Below, one piece after another: positions 1 through 9,987 of a stretch of 64,000 bases of DNA (the first letter of the stretch is position 1; each line of letters starts with the position of its first letter). The notes below the pieces were generated by a model that was not told the origin of the DNA, ran no database searches, and was given only the letters and a program-made list of their open reading frames with translations. Location: assembly GCA_033030425.1 (NCBI GenBank), contig JAUFSD010000003.1:620001-684000 (forward strand). The letters are read 5' to 3'. A program made the translations under genes and the position numbers. Source of the DNA: Verpa conica (taxonomy: Eukaryota; Ascomycota; Pezizomycetes; Pezizales; Morchellaceae).

Positions 1-189
1 ATAAAATAGCCGCTAGTAAGCAAGGAGGGATCAGGATGAGTATCAGTACCCTGACGATCCGGTAGTTTAAAATTCGGAAGGAATGCTTCATCTTGCTCCT
101 GTTTGAGTGCGTTGGTCCAAATACCATAGTCTTAGGGCTCTATGTATTTATGATCAACTCATTCATTCATTCTATTAAACTAATTGTTA

Positions 190-310
190 GTATATAGCTG
201 TCTAATTAGGTATAGCATGGGTATCAAGTAGGATTGCTGGGTGACGACTTATTTTTTTAGCCTATGGAGGCTTGGATAGTGTTTATCTTAGAGTTTAGGG
301 GTATCACGAG
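190..310. repeat. Dispersed repeat, copy 1
   Basis: This segment matches 23670-23793 in the same orientation over about 120 bp. The shared core is CTAATTAGGTATAGC, followed by the same order of landmarks (a GTAGG..TTGCTG block, GGTGACG, TATGGAGG, CTTGG). The two copies differ by many substitutions and small indels, so the element is old. In both copies a TCTCTAGAG block lies downstream, about 520 bp away here and about 40 bp away in copy 2. No coding capacity is visible. Confidence 0.65.
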
Positions 311-602
311 ACTAGTTTAGGTTTCTATATACTCAGGTATTTACTAAATACTCGTAGTGAGAAGAGACACAGCACCAAAACTCACCAAAATCCTTTCACA
401 GAAAAACCCCAAAATCATACAAAAAGCCAGGCATATGCTATGTATAGTACCTAGAACTACTATGATAAATCTATATCTTTATTGTGATTGCGCTTGCTGT
501 CTCCTCATTTTGTTTTGTTGCTACTACCTCCCATACACATAATTTTGAGTGTCGCCTAAGGTTGCAATCTCCCTACGAGTACTTAATAAACGCCTGAGTA
601 TA

Positions 603-814
603 CTAGTGCGAAAATAAAGTCTATTCGGTTCGGTACATGGCCGACCTCACAACTAACCTCACGGCAGGATTAAACTAGAGCTACAAACTTCAGAAGACTA
701 TATTAGAATTTATGTATATAAATAGGAATAAGGAGAATTTGCTGATATTGATATTTTTGGTGGGGTAGACTTTGTTGCTTGAATTAAATTGAATAGACTT
801 TATTTTCGCACTAT
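603..814. mobile_element. TA-flanked inverted-repeat MITE (family A)
   Basis: The ends are perfect inverted repeats of at least 21 bp: GTGCGAAAATAAAGTCTATTC at the left and its complement at the right. The 212-bp element sits between two TA dinucleotides (601-602 and 815-816), the target duplication typical of Tc1/mariner elements. The terminal sequence GCGAAAATAAAGTC resembles the ends of the elements at 51338-51596 and 40706-41595 (GCTGAAAAATAAAGTC). There is no transposase frame, so it is a non-autonomous element. It lies inside the longer degraded repeat around it. Confidence 0.7.
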
Positions 815-1236
815 TATATAGGAAGCGTGAAAACACTTCTCTAGAGTCTCTATAAACTACTGAAGAGACTCCATCCACCTACTCTTACTTTTGTTACTTA
901 TCCTGATTCGGTTAATCGTGATCTTATGTACCTAAAGGCTTTTACTTACCAAATCTATTTGATAAATAAGACATAGTATGCGAGGACAGGGCCGGATTAG
1001 CTCATGGCTGATGAGGCTTTTGCTGGTAATAAGCAGCAAATAGTAGGATTATATTTAACCTTCGTCATGCGCTCGTTAACCCTGCCAGGCCCATGCCCCT
1101 TCGTAGGTTTGGGCTATAACACCCCTTTTAGTACATAAATATATACATTAAGTACACTCCATATAATTTCACTAGTCGTGGTGTTACAATTTTAGTACCG
1201 CTTTTCAGCTTACAAGCCCTCTATTCAATCTAATTC

Positions 1237-4200
1237 TCAGTCTGACAACATATCCGCATAATCATCAGCGCTCGCAAAGGTTGGGAGGCTCTTCATTTTT
1301 CTCTTCTTGTGCTTCCTACCACCCTCTTCTTCTTCTTCTCCCCCACCCTCTGGTGCCCTAGCAATCTTGGCCTTAGAAGCTGCTTGGAGTTCCACTTCAA
1401 ATTCTTTCGCAAGATTGTCCGGCACCTCATCGTCGTCACTCCAAACATCATCGCCATCAAATTCCAGGCCACCATCACTGTCGTCCGAAGAAATCAAATT
1501 TCCGTCCTCGTCCTCATTAACTTCCATATCTTCATCATCATCGAAGTCAACATCATCACCATCCATGTCATCCCCCTCCAACTCCGGACGACTCCCAACA
1601 AGCGCCTTCCAAATCTCTTCTTCGTTTTCTTCCTCCACTTCACTGACCTCGTCACTTGTTCTCTTCCCACTAGCGATAGTACCTTTCTTAGGCGCGATCT
1701 GGTTAAAGTATTTATGAAAAAAGACCTCATCGACTGCCACATCTTCGACTTTTCGCTTCCAAAATACATCTGAGTTGACAGGAATTTGTGATTTTCCAGT
1801 ACCCCTGGTAGATAAAACCATACCACGGGTATCCCCTCCACCAAGCGGTTGCATGATCGATGCACCCCTACTGTTTGAAGGTGTGGCTTTGGCACCACGG
1901 TAGACAAAACGGTCAAGAAAGTGCATAAGTGTATGCATCCCTAGGTCTGGTTTGCTAGGCATTTTACGTTTCTCGAGAAGGTGAGAAGCAAATAGAGCAA
2001 CTGAAGGGTGGTAATAATTTAGGAATGGAACCTAGGTCGATAATCAGCTTCGTGGGTACTATACAATAGATCTACGGGCAATTTACCAATTCCCAAAGAC
2101 AACTCCGGTCAGCATTGGCATGTGATGGGTCTCTCTTCCTTCCATCATACTCCACTCTACACTCAGTCTTCTCCTCAATAGATCTCCCTTCTTCCCCATC
2201 TCCTTCCTCAGGGACATCACGAAATACTTCTTCTTCGTCCTCAAGAGTTTCTTGAGGCGTATCCATGAGTGAATGGAGAGATGGAATGGCTGTCCCAAGT
2301 TCACTGAGTAGGAATAGAACACCACATATAAATGGCGGCTGGTGGAACGTTGATATCTGGATTAATCGCTTCACGAACGCCTTCACGCGCTTGATCTGTG
2401 TATCTGCCTTGAGGGCTTTGAAAAGCAAGTTAAGATACATAGCCTGCTTAGACGATCCAACAAGCCGCTGATCAAGTAGAGACTCATAGAGTGTTCTGTA
2501 GAACCTATCTGATACAGCCTATTCTCGTGTTAGCTTCTAGGAAGAGATTGAACAATGTAAAACATGCCTGCTTGCTATTCGCAACCTGAAAAATCAACAG
2601 CAGCGCTTGTATAGACGTGTTGAAATTTCCTGAATGGGTAATCCGGAATAACGTATCCATATGCTTCTGGAACACCTCATCATCTACTTGGGAGAACGGG
2701 AATGCACGGTTGACACCCGTTAGCACTGCTGAGATAATTTTCGTGTTTATCTCCTCGGCGAACTGTTTCCCCTTTTCATCCGCCTCTACTCTTAGGCGTG
2801 CTTTACGGTTCATTTTGCCCCCCCTTGCTAGAGATGGCGTGGGTCTGGCTTCAAATTTTGTATTTGAACCTAGACCAGTAGCATTAACGCCTGTTGCGAT
2901 TTCTTTGTTATCTCTCTTCAGTAGTGAGGTGAAGACTGCAAAGTAGAGATTTAGCAATTTGTTGGCTACCTCTATTTCCCGTGTAGATAAAATCGTCTGG
3001 TTGAGAGTAATGATGGCGTAATATTTTGCGTGCATATTATTACCAGGACGAAAGACAACTTCGGCTTCGATAGAATTTATAATTATGCTTTTCATAGCTG
3101 GGTGGGTGCTTTGTAGCTTTAGGAGAAGATAAGAGACTTTAGAGGAGACTTTTTTTTCTGTATCACCCTATTTCCAAATTAGTGGTAAGCCGAGTGAGCT
3201 ACTGTGATGCTAGGGAATGCATACAAGTTTATTAACCAGCAGCCTCAGCAAATTCGCCTCCTGCTCCGGCTTCTCTTTCAGCAGTTCCCAGACATATCCA
3301 ACCGCATGAGTTCTAGCAAACTCGAGTTGATCGCTGCAGATCCCTTCCAGTGTCTTCAGTATCTCAAAGTAGAAGTTCTTTAGCCAGTCTTCATACGCCC
3401 ACACCAGCAGATGCTCATCTGTAGCACCTGGGCCCCCGAGCCCTTGCTGCTTGCTGAAGAACTTCAGCTTCCGGTTCGGGGGGAGGACCACACCAGACGC
3501 AAACAGATCTTTAATCGCGCCCATCGCACTCACCGCTTGGGATCGTGACTTTTTTCGTGCAAGACCGAGAAGGGTCTCGAGGGTTTTTGTGGTATGGAGG
3601 GGGGATTCTTGACATATGAGGGTAAGGGCGGAGATCTTGTCAGTAAGTGTTCCCGAGGTCATAATCGTGCTTAGGAACTGGCGGTCAGAGGATTTGGTGA
3701 GATGGGTGGTGGAGTAGGTTGAGTTTTCTGTGGCGAGAAGCTCTTTCGCGTGTTTGTGTAGAGTCTCGATTTGTGTAGGAGTAGGTGCACTAGTGGAGGT
3801 GAGGTCAGGAAGAGGATGGGCATGCCAGTCGGGGCGAGGAGAGAAGAGCTAGGAGGGGTTAGCATTATATGGATATATACTAGGATTTGGGGGGCTACCA
3901 GTTTGTTGGCTTTGGATTTAGGGCCGATTGGTATCGCGAATGCGGTGATTGGGGCTGCAGTTTTCTCCTCCTGTTCACCCATATCTTCGTCTACATCTTC
4001 ATCATCCTCTTGGTCTTCGCTTTCGTCTTGTTCTTCCCACTCTTTGTCTTCGTCCTCGTCGGCCGGGACATCTAACTTGCCCCCTTCAAGGCCAATCTCC
4101 TTCATGAATCCCACCAACTCACTTTTAAGAACCTTCTCTGCATTGCCTGAAAGTTGCTCGTTGAACTCAGTCTCGTCAACCTCAGAGTCCGACTCGATAT

Positions 4201-4726
4201 CATTGACAAGATCAAGGTCTTCCTGGGTACCACCTAATTCGGCAATTTCCTTCAGGAGTGCCTCCTTGTCGATTTTGCCCTTCTTTCCCGGCTTCTTAGG
4301 GAGGACATCTTTGCTCATGCCATTTACATGTGGAGCAAGTTTCGATTTGGGTACTATAGTAGCCTGAGGTTTTGACTCGCCATCCCTCGCCCGTTTTTTG
4401 CCCCGGGTGCTGTTTGTAGGTTCAACCAACTTCTCAGCTAGCTTTTTGTCGTTGGTGTATTTTTTTGAGGCAGATTCCTTTGAAGATAATTCCCTGGGTT
4501 TCTCAGCGACGAACTCCTTCACACCTTTCTTATCCTTCTTATCCTTTTTCTGAGGCACAGGCTTATCTTTCTGTTGGTCTTTTTTTTCCTCGAAATTTCT
4601 CTGAATTGTCTGTGTGAGCTTGCTTAGAGCATCAGCGGAAAGTAGCGGCACCTCCGGACTCCCATTTGTACTCGGAATCGCAGTCGCAGTAGCATCCACG
4701 GGCTTTTGCTTCGACTTTTTTCCCAT
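1237..4726 (-). CDS. MAK21: Ribosome biogenesis protein MAK21/NOC1 (CBF/Mak21 family)
   Basis: Five exons on the minus strand: 4726-3899, 3848-3225, 3167-2568, 2518-2087, 2031-1237. All junctions are phase 0 and the spliced product is 1092 aa, close to yeast Noc1. The N-terminus is lysine-rich and then acidic. The middle carries the family pattern LICQESPLHTTKTLETLLGL with ARKKSRSQA. The CBF/Mak21 domain follows (NKLGDTEKK..SYLLLKL, SKQAVSDRFYRTLYES, DRSCLWELVPFLNYYHPSVA), and the C-terminus is acidic with a final SADDYADMLSD. Noc1-type proteins act in nucleolar assembly and export of pre-60S particles, with Noc2. The intron at 2519-2567 has a GC donor. The first intron could also start at 3880 (GTATAT), but the 3898 donor restores the expected KLLFSPRPDWHA. 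The gene is divergent from the ProRS gene. Confidence 0.93.
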
Positions 4727-5005
4727 TGTGACCTTTGCTCGTAAATAAGCGTGAGGGATAGTTATGACAGTTTTGTAGTAAATGGGAGTCCTCCGTTGTT
4801 TACACCCTGCAAGCCCCCCCAAAAAAAGAAAAAGGTGGGACGGCTGCATTGAAATTTTCAGCATTCTGTGGGATGCGCTGAACACAGGGATCAATTGAGC
4901 ATCCCTGCGCATAGGCGTCTGTCGCGTCTCCTGCCCCACTACGACAGCAACACCGATACCATCGGGCATTGAGCGAGTATAAATATCTATCTCTTACAAG
5001 ATACG
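4727..5005. promoter_or_regulatory. Divergent promoter between MAK21 and mitochondrial ProRS
   Basis: The two start codons are 279 bp apart and face away from each other, so this segment must contain both promoters. A TATAAATA-like stretch occurs near 4978-4986, close to the ProRS start. A palindromic TGAAATTTTCA near 4849 resembles the RRPE element of ribosome-biogenesis promoters, but this is only a sequence resemblance. Confidence 0.5.
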
Positions 5006-7207
5006 ATGCGGTCATTCTCTCTTACTAGGTCTCTACACCTCTACAGGCCTTGTTCCCAACAGATCGGGGTGAGAATACCGGTCTTGGGAAGATTCTTAAC
5101 GGTATGTGAGTCAATTGTGGAATTATACCAGTAAGGAATCTATGTCTAAGTCTAAACTAGACAGACCACAGAAACAGACTATCAACCCTCTTTGCCCCAA
5201 GTGGAGGCATTGCAACTGCCCCTGACGGTCAACGAGGTCTGTCTACCACCTCCCCCGAGATAGAAGGGAAAATGACTGCTGACACTACTGGGTATGGGGG
5301 ATAGAGGATGTCCATTCACTTCTTATCCGAACTGGATTCCTACGACAGGTATAAGTGTACTCCCTATTCGTATAAATATATATCAGATCTAACATATCTC
5401 TCCTCTCAGGCTCACTCTGGCATCTTCCACTACCTCCCCCTTGGACAACGAGTCCATGAGAAACTCGAAAAGTTGATTGATAAGCACATGCGAACTATTG
5501 GTTGGTCCCTCATCATTATTGGAGACCAAGTGCTAACACCACGCAAGGTGCCTCGAAGCTTTCACTTTCAGCAATCTCAAGTGAGAAACTATGGGAAAAG
5601 ACGGGGCGACTGGAGAAGAGTGGTGCTGAGGTATGCTTTCACCCCCGTTTCCGAAAAGATATACTAGCTGTTTACTGTCTATATAGCTGTTTAGATTTAA
5701 AGATCGCAAGGGAACAAAACTACTACTTTCACCGACTCATGAGGAAGAGATCACAACACTTATAGCATCTCTTGTAAACTCTTATAAACAGCTTCCCCTC
5801 CGAGTCTACCAGATAGGTATATATTTCCTTCTCGCCCCTCTCTCCAGCTAATTTACACTCACAGGCCGTAAATTCCGCGATGAAAGACGCCCCCGTGCAG
5901 GGCTCCTCCGGGGAAGAGAATTCACCATGAAAGACCTCTACACCTTCGACTCGACTGAAGCCAGCGCTCTTGAGACCTACAACGAAGTCCAAACTGCCTA
6001 TAAGAACCTCTTCGACGAGATCAAACTCCCATATATAGTTGTATGTCCCACTCACCAATCATCCACTCCCTCCTCCCAAAAACGAAAGAGAGAAAAATAC
6101 TAACATATATAGGCCGAAGCTGACACTGGAAATATAGGCGGAACCCTCTCCCATGAATACCACTACCCATCTCCTTCTGGTGAAGACACAATCTTCGCCT
6201 GTAATTCTTGTACCTACACCTCTAACTCTGAGGCCGCGCGCTCCCGCACCCCCACACCACCCTACATCGAAGATCCTACGAATATTGCCGTGTTCCACGG
6301 GATTACAGGAGACCGTAGTACACTCATTAATGTATTCTATACCCGGGCAAGGAACTCAGAAGCAGCAAATGAGGTCAACATCCATAAACTCAAAACCCTC
6401 CTACCAGAGTTAGACCCAAGCGTTGGATCATCCGCATTAGAACTATTTATCACCCACTTCACTGAATACCATGACGGTGCTGCACCCGGAAGCTACTCCG
6501 AGATCATCAATCTCTTTGACCTACGTCTTCCACGAAGCATTACAGAGGCAAGCTTCAGCAACCACAGCGACCAGCCTATGTTCAGAGAGTTTATTGCCGA
6601 TAAACGCATTCCGACGACCTCAATGACCAGTGACCCAGTCACTGATAAGCCATTAAACTTACTAAAATTAAAAGAAGGCGATGGATGTCCGGAATGCGAC
6701 AGCGGGATACTAACCTGTACCACTGCCGTCGAACTCGGCCACACTTTCCACCTTGGCACGCGGTATTCTGCACCGTTGAAGGCTGTAATAGGGACCGAGA
6801 GGGGAGAGTGGGTACCAATGGAGATGGGATGTCATGGTATTGGCCTCTCAAGGATGATCTCTGCTGTGGCGGACGGTTATCGTGATGATATTGGCCTCTG
6901 TTGGCCGAGGGTTGCAGCGCCGTTCGAGGTTGTGGTCGTATATAAGGATTCGAGCGTGAGAGAAACTGCAGAGGAGGTATATGATTTACTCGCTGAGGGC
7001 TCGGACATTCTGCTGGATGATCGAGAGAGAGACCTCGTCTGGCGAATGAAGGATGCGGAGCTGGTTGGATACCCTGTTTGTGTTGTATTGGGCCGAGGAT
7101 GGAAAGGAGGTTTGGTAGAGGTACAGAGCAGGAGGACAAGGACAAAAGTTGAAGTAGGACTAGGGAAACTCAGGGAGACAGTTGAGGGTATTTTGAGCGA
7201 CTTATAG
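5006..7207 (+). CDS. Mitochondrial prolyl-tRNA synthetase
   Basis: Eight exons: 5006-5101, 5161-5236, 5305-5348, 5410-5500, 5548-5630, 5687-5816, 5865-6040, 6113-7207, giving 596 aa. The start was placed at 5006 because the first 32 codons are rich in Arg, Ser and hydrophobic residues without acids ([15 protein letters not shown]), a typical mitochondrial presequence. Class II signatures are present: [15 protein letters not shown] (motif 1 area), [17 protein letters not shown] (motif 2), [10 protein letters not shown] (motif 3) and a C-terminal anticodon-binding domain. It charges mitochondrial tRNA-Pro. The junction between residues GQR and EDVHSLLIR uses a GTCTGT donor (5237); without it the frame appears broken. 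It converges on the GMF-like gene 90 bp downstream. Confidence 0.93.
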
Positions 7208-7296
7208 CTTGTGCATGAGGAGGTAAACTACATGTAAAATACACTAAGATAAAAACGCATATCCCAGTCCATAGCCCACCCCCTTTCAAGATTTTA

Positions 7297-7835
7297 CTAT
7301 CTTCCCATCAAAATATTCTCGACACCCAAAACATCGTCCTCATTTGCAACCTCGATAACTTTCCCTACCTCCGCCGTATTTCTCATCAGCTCCTTCGCCC
7401 CTGCATATAACATCCGCAGCTCGTTGTTCGTTGTTGGTGGCATATAGTACAGCAATACATATGGTGCTGCTCTCCTACCTGATGCGAGAACTAGAGGATA
7501 TGAGAGCAGCACAAAGCGGGGGGTGTTATCCGGGAGCTCTTCGGATATGGTTGTGAGTGTGGTATATACTTCTCCGTCGTCCTCCGGGAGAATCTCGAGG
7601 GATTTACGGTCGATTTTATCTATGGTGTTGTTAGCGGCGAGAATATAGGGGGATGGAGGGTGTAAAGAGAGAGAGGTACAAATTACACCCTGTGGGTCCT
7701 TGCTACGGGAGGTCTGGAGCCGGAATTTCCGGAGGGCATCGCGGGTCTCGGGGGAGAAGGAGTAGAGGCGAGCTTCAGAAGCCTGGAAAAGAATATTAGC
7801 TACCATATATAGATTATGTGGTATGTACATACCAT
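7297..7835 (-). CDS. AIM7: GMF/AIM7-type ADF-homology protein
   Basis: Two exons: 7835-7833, which is only the ATG, and 7782-7297. The 50-nt intron (7832-7783) has GTATGT, TAGCTAAT and CAG sites. The product is 162 aa and matches the glia maturation factor family of ADF/cofilin-like domains: ALRKFRLQTSR near the N-terminus, LPDNTPRFVLLSYPL in the middle, and MLYAGAKELMRNTAEVGKV near the end. GMF proteins bind the Arp2/3 complex, debranch actin networks and inhibit new branches, acting at cortical actin patches. The length is slightly above the usual 140-150 aa because of a proline-containing insertion near residue 45. Confidence 0.9.
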
Positions 7836-8028
7836 GATTTCTTATTCTATCCTATTGTACTGTAGGTAGACGTGTAGAAGCATCTGCCAGATGAGGCCCG
7901 GGGCGACAAGATGAGCAGCGGGGTTACCCAGCTCTACGCCACCCGGTGCCTCAAAGCTTTGATCACACACCCCTTAAATATACCCCCTCTCCCTCCACCC
8001 CCGAGCTCTCCCAATATACCACAGAGCC
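7836..8028. promoter_or_regulatory. Divergent promoter of GMF-like and HSBP1-like genes
   Basis: The two ATGs are 193 bp apart on opposite strands. The half next to the HSBP1-like gene has a pyrimidine-rich tract and a TTAAATATA stretch near 7974-7982. No clear heat-shock element was seen. Confidence 0.4.
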
Positions 8029-8311
8029 ATGACCAACGAGCCAACCAAGAATGACAACACTGCTACCACAACGGGTGACACTTCCGCCGTAAGAACCCCC
8101 TCCCCCCACCTGAATAAAGGCTAAGATCTCGTAGTTAAGCGAAGACGCCCCTGGTGAACTTACGGCGGTGGTTGATGAGCTCCTCGACAGCCTAAGTACA
8201 AAGTTCGCGAGTGTGTCAAGTGAGATTTTTGAAAAGATCGAGGCGATGTCGAAGCGGCTAGATGCGATGGAGGCATCTTTGCAGCAGTCGAATACGTCAA
8301 CGCCGAAATAA
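8029..8311 (+). CDS. Heat shock factor-binding protein 1 (HSBP1)-like
   Basis: Two exons: 8029-8088 and 8135-8311, with a 46-nt intron (GTAAGA, GGCTAAG, TAG). The product is 78 aa. The first 25 residues are polar and probably disordered. The rest is a continuous heptad coiled coil: VDELLDSLSTKFASVSSEIF then EKIEAMSKRLDAMEASL. This matches the HSBP1 family in size and pattern (FQxMSDQIIxRIDxMSxRIDDLE). In animals HSBP1 binds trimeric HSF1 and dampens the heat-shock response; HSBP1-like coiled coils also appear in WASH-complex assembly. Which applies here cannot be told from sequence. The gene is small enough to be missed by automated annotation. Confidence 0.8.
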
Positions 8312-9300
8312 AGCTATAGGGATATTCTGAAGAGGTCCTTGGGAGGGGAGGGGAGGGGGTTTCTGGTAGTTGTGCTGGAGCCTGGAGTACTCTCTTTTTT
8401 CACTGCTTTTTCTTTTTGCTGGTCGAGTGTTTATGATTATCGTACCTAACTTTGGTTTCTAAGTTTCATTGACAGCGCCAGTTTTACTATACTAATACTT
8501 GGATAATTTGAGAGAGTGGAGAAGTGGACTGGTATAATGTGCATTCTGCCCTGTAGATATATATCAAACTCCATAACAGGAATAAGAATACATGAATCCA
8601 ACTTTACAGTGTTTCAATGTCCTTCACCTCCGAGAAAACCCAGTGAACTAAAATCAATGCACGGGTTCTCACTCGAGTACAGGTTGAGTATAATATAACA
8701 CCTTATTATAGCACATAAATACCATTCTTTCACTGTCCCACAGAAGAGTCTAGCCCATAACCCATAGCCAAAGACTCCCTCTACTAGCTATGCAAAACTC
8801 GCCCCAACGTCCCACACATCCTCACGGACCTTTCGAATAGAATTCAATGCCCTATCAGACTTGATACGTGCAGTTAACTTCCGAACGCTACCCAGCGTCT
8901 TCGGACGACCAAACCCATTTTTAAACTCATGGTTAACCTCACGTCTCAGGCTCTTGGGGCTCATAAGATAAAATATCAACCTAAGATCTACACGCTACTC
9001 CCACCAGAGTTCATCATAGGGAAACCTAACATTATCGTACTTAGCCGCAACACAATACACCCACACTGTATAGAAGAGCCTTTTCGGGAGCTCACCACCA
9101 GCAGGGAAAGTAGGCGTATCTCACATCGTAATATATGGAAGAGGGGGCTGTTGGTTTCCTGAGGGGGTGGAAATAACATGATTGATCTTTCCAACCACGA
9201 GGAGTCTACAACAAGGGCAATGATGAAATGGTCACCACGGAGTCTGAAGACTAGCAAGGAGGTGGGGAATGTCGTCGATGAGAGACTACGTCTACAATTT
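8312..9300. other. Intergenic stretch, possible decayed coding remnants
   Basis: After the HSBP1-like gene there is a G-rich then T-rich 3' flank. On the minus strand, 8979-8788 holds a 63-codon open frame (begins MIFYLMSPKSLRREV) of unknown identity. It could be the C-terminal end of the F-box-like relic at 9301-9546, but the frames between them are broken. Confidence 0.4.
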
Positions 9301-9546
9301 TCAGGTTATGACAGCGGCAAGGTCTACCCAAGCACCCTCCCCAATGTTCTTAGCTATTTGAGTGACGATTGAGGTTGTATGTTTAATGAAGACTCTGTAA
9401 TAGGTGACAGAGGCGCTGATGACAGTGTTGAGATTCCTGAAAGAGGTGAAGCAGGAAAATACTTCTAGTAGTAACTCTGTTGGGAGCGTCTCTAACAAGG
9501 AAAGATTAAACTTCCCTGACTTGAGCCCCAGAGGGGTGCCTAACAT
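9301..9546 (-). pseudogene. F-box-like gene fragment
   Basis: An 81-codon frame starts with an ATG at 9546. It contains SLLETLPTELLLEVFSC, followed by a Ser/Ala segment and a Tyr-Arg-Val pair, which is the pattern of fungal F-box-like domains at the start of large lineage-specific F-box families. The family usually continues for hundreds of residues. Here the frame stops after GAWVDLAAVIT, and further stops follow in all minus-strand frames, with no convincing splice donor. F-box proteins are substrate receptors of SCF ubiquitin ligases. I read this as a truncated or decayed copy. The upstream side, just before its ATG, is a transposon-like repeat (9535-9691). Confidence 0.5.
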
Positions 9547-9691
9547 GGCCTAATCTTTGATATACATCTTAATTCCATTCTAGATGTAGTTCAAAAGTTT
9601 TAATATTAATTTTATACTTCTCATGGTTATGATAATTGCTTTGGTTGCTGTGTACTTCTGGGGTTCCGGATCGCTGTGATTGCCAACAATA
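9535..9691. repeat. Partial copy of MITE family B
   Basis: This segment matches 46965-47118 closely and in the same orientation: ACATGGCCTAA, TTAATTCCATTCTAGATG, ATTAATTTTATACTTCTCAT and GGGGTTCCGGATCGCTGTGATTG occur in both, in order. The left terminal inverted repeat of the full copy (46855-46900) is missing here, so this is a 5'-truncated copy. It abuts the F-box relic. Confidence 0.75.
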
Positions 9692-9987
9692 CACCGAAAT
9701 TCTCGTAATATAAATACATGCCTTCTGAAATGGTCCCTGTGTAATAATTTTTCATTATCCGTAACCTATTAATAAAGTTTACAAAATAAAGGCCCAGAAA
9801 AATAAAGAGATTCTCGTCTAAACAGAATCTCCAAAAAAAGTTTTCTATATCTATGATGTCTAAACGCACTCATAGAGGTACTTAGTAGTATAAAAGGAAA
9901 TAAATGGGTAATTACCTCTATAGACGCCTGCTTCTAATACTTATTTAATTTTGAACCCTAATATCCCACTGATAGCTCACTCATGAC

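Larger units (their letters stand above)
1..1236. other. Gene-free left flank with repeats
   Basis: No exon chain with recognisable protein similarity was found on either strand. Short open frames here often begin with GTG and have no plausible splice partners. The stretch holds a dispersed repeat (190-310) and an inverted-repeat element (603-814), listed separately. The segment around 830-885, with a TCTCTAGAG core, resembles 23825-23885, so the two repeats at 190-310 and 830-885 are probably parts of one longer degraded element. Confidence 0.6.

Noticed and set aside
1307..1773. Ser-rich and other long frames opposite MAK21
   Set aside because: They are antisense shadows of the acidic MAK21 C-terminus.
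5290..5310. Frameshift in mitochondrial ProRS at a G5 run
   Set aside because: A 68-nt intron (5237-5304) with branch site and TAG acceptor removes the problem and gives a better match to the family, so no mutation is needed.
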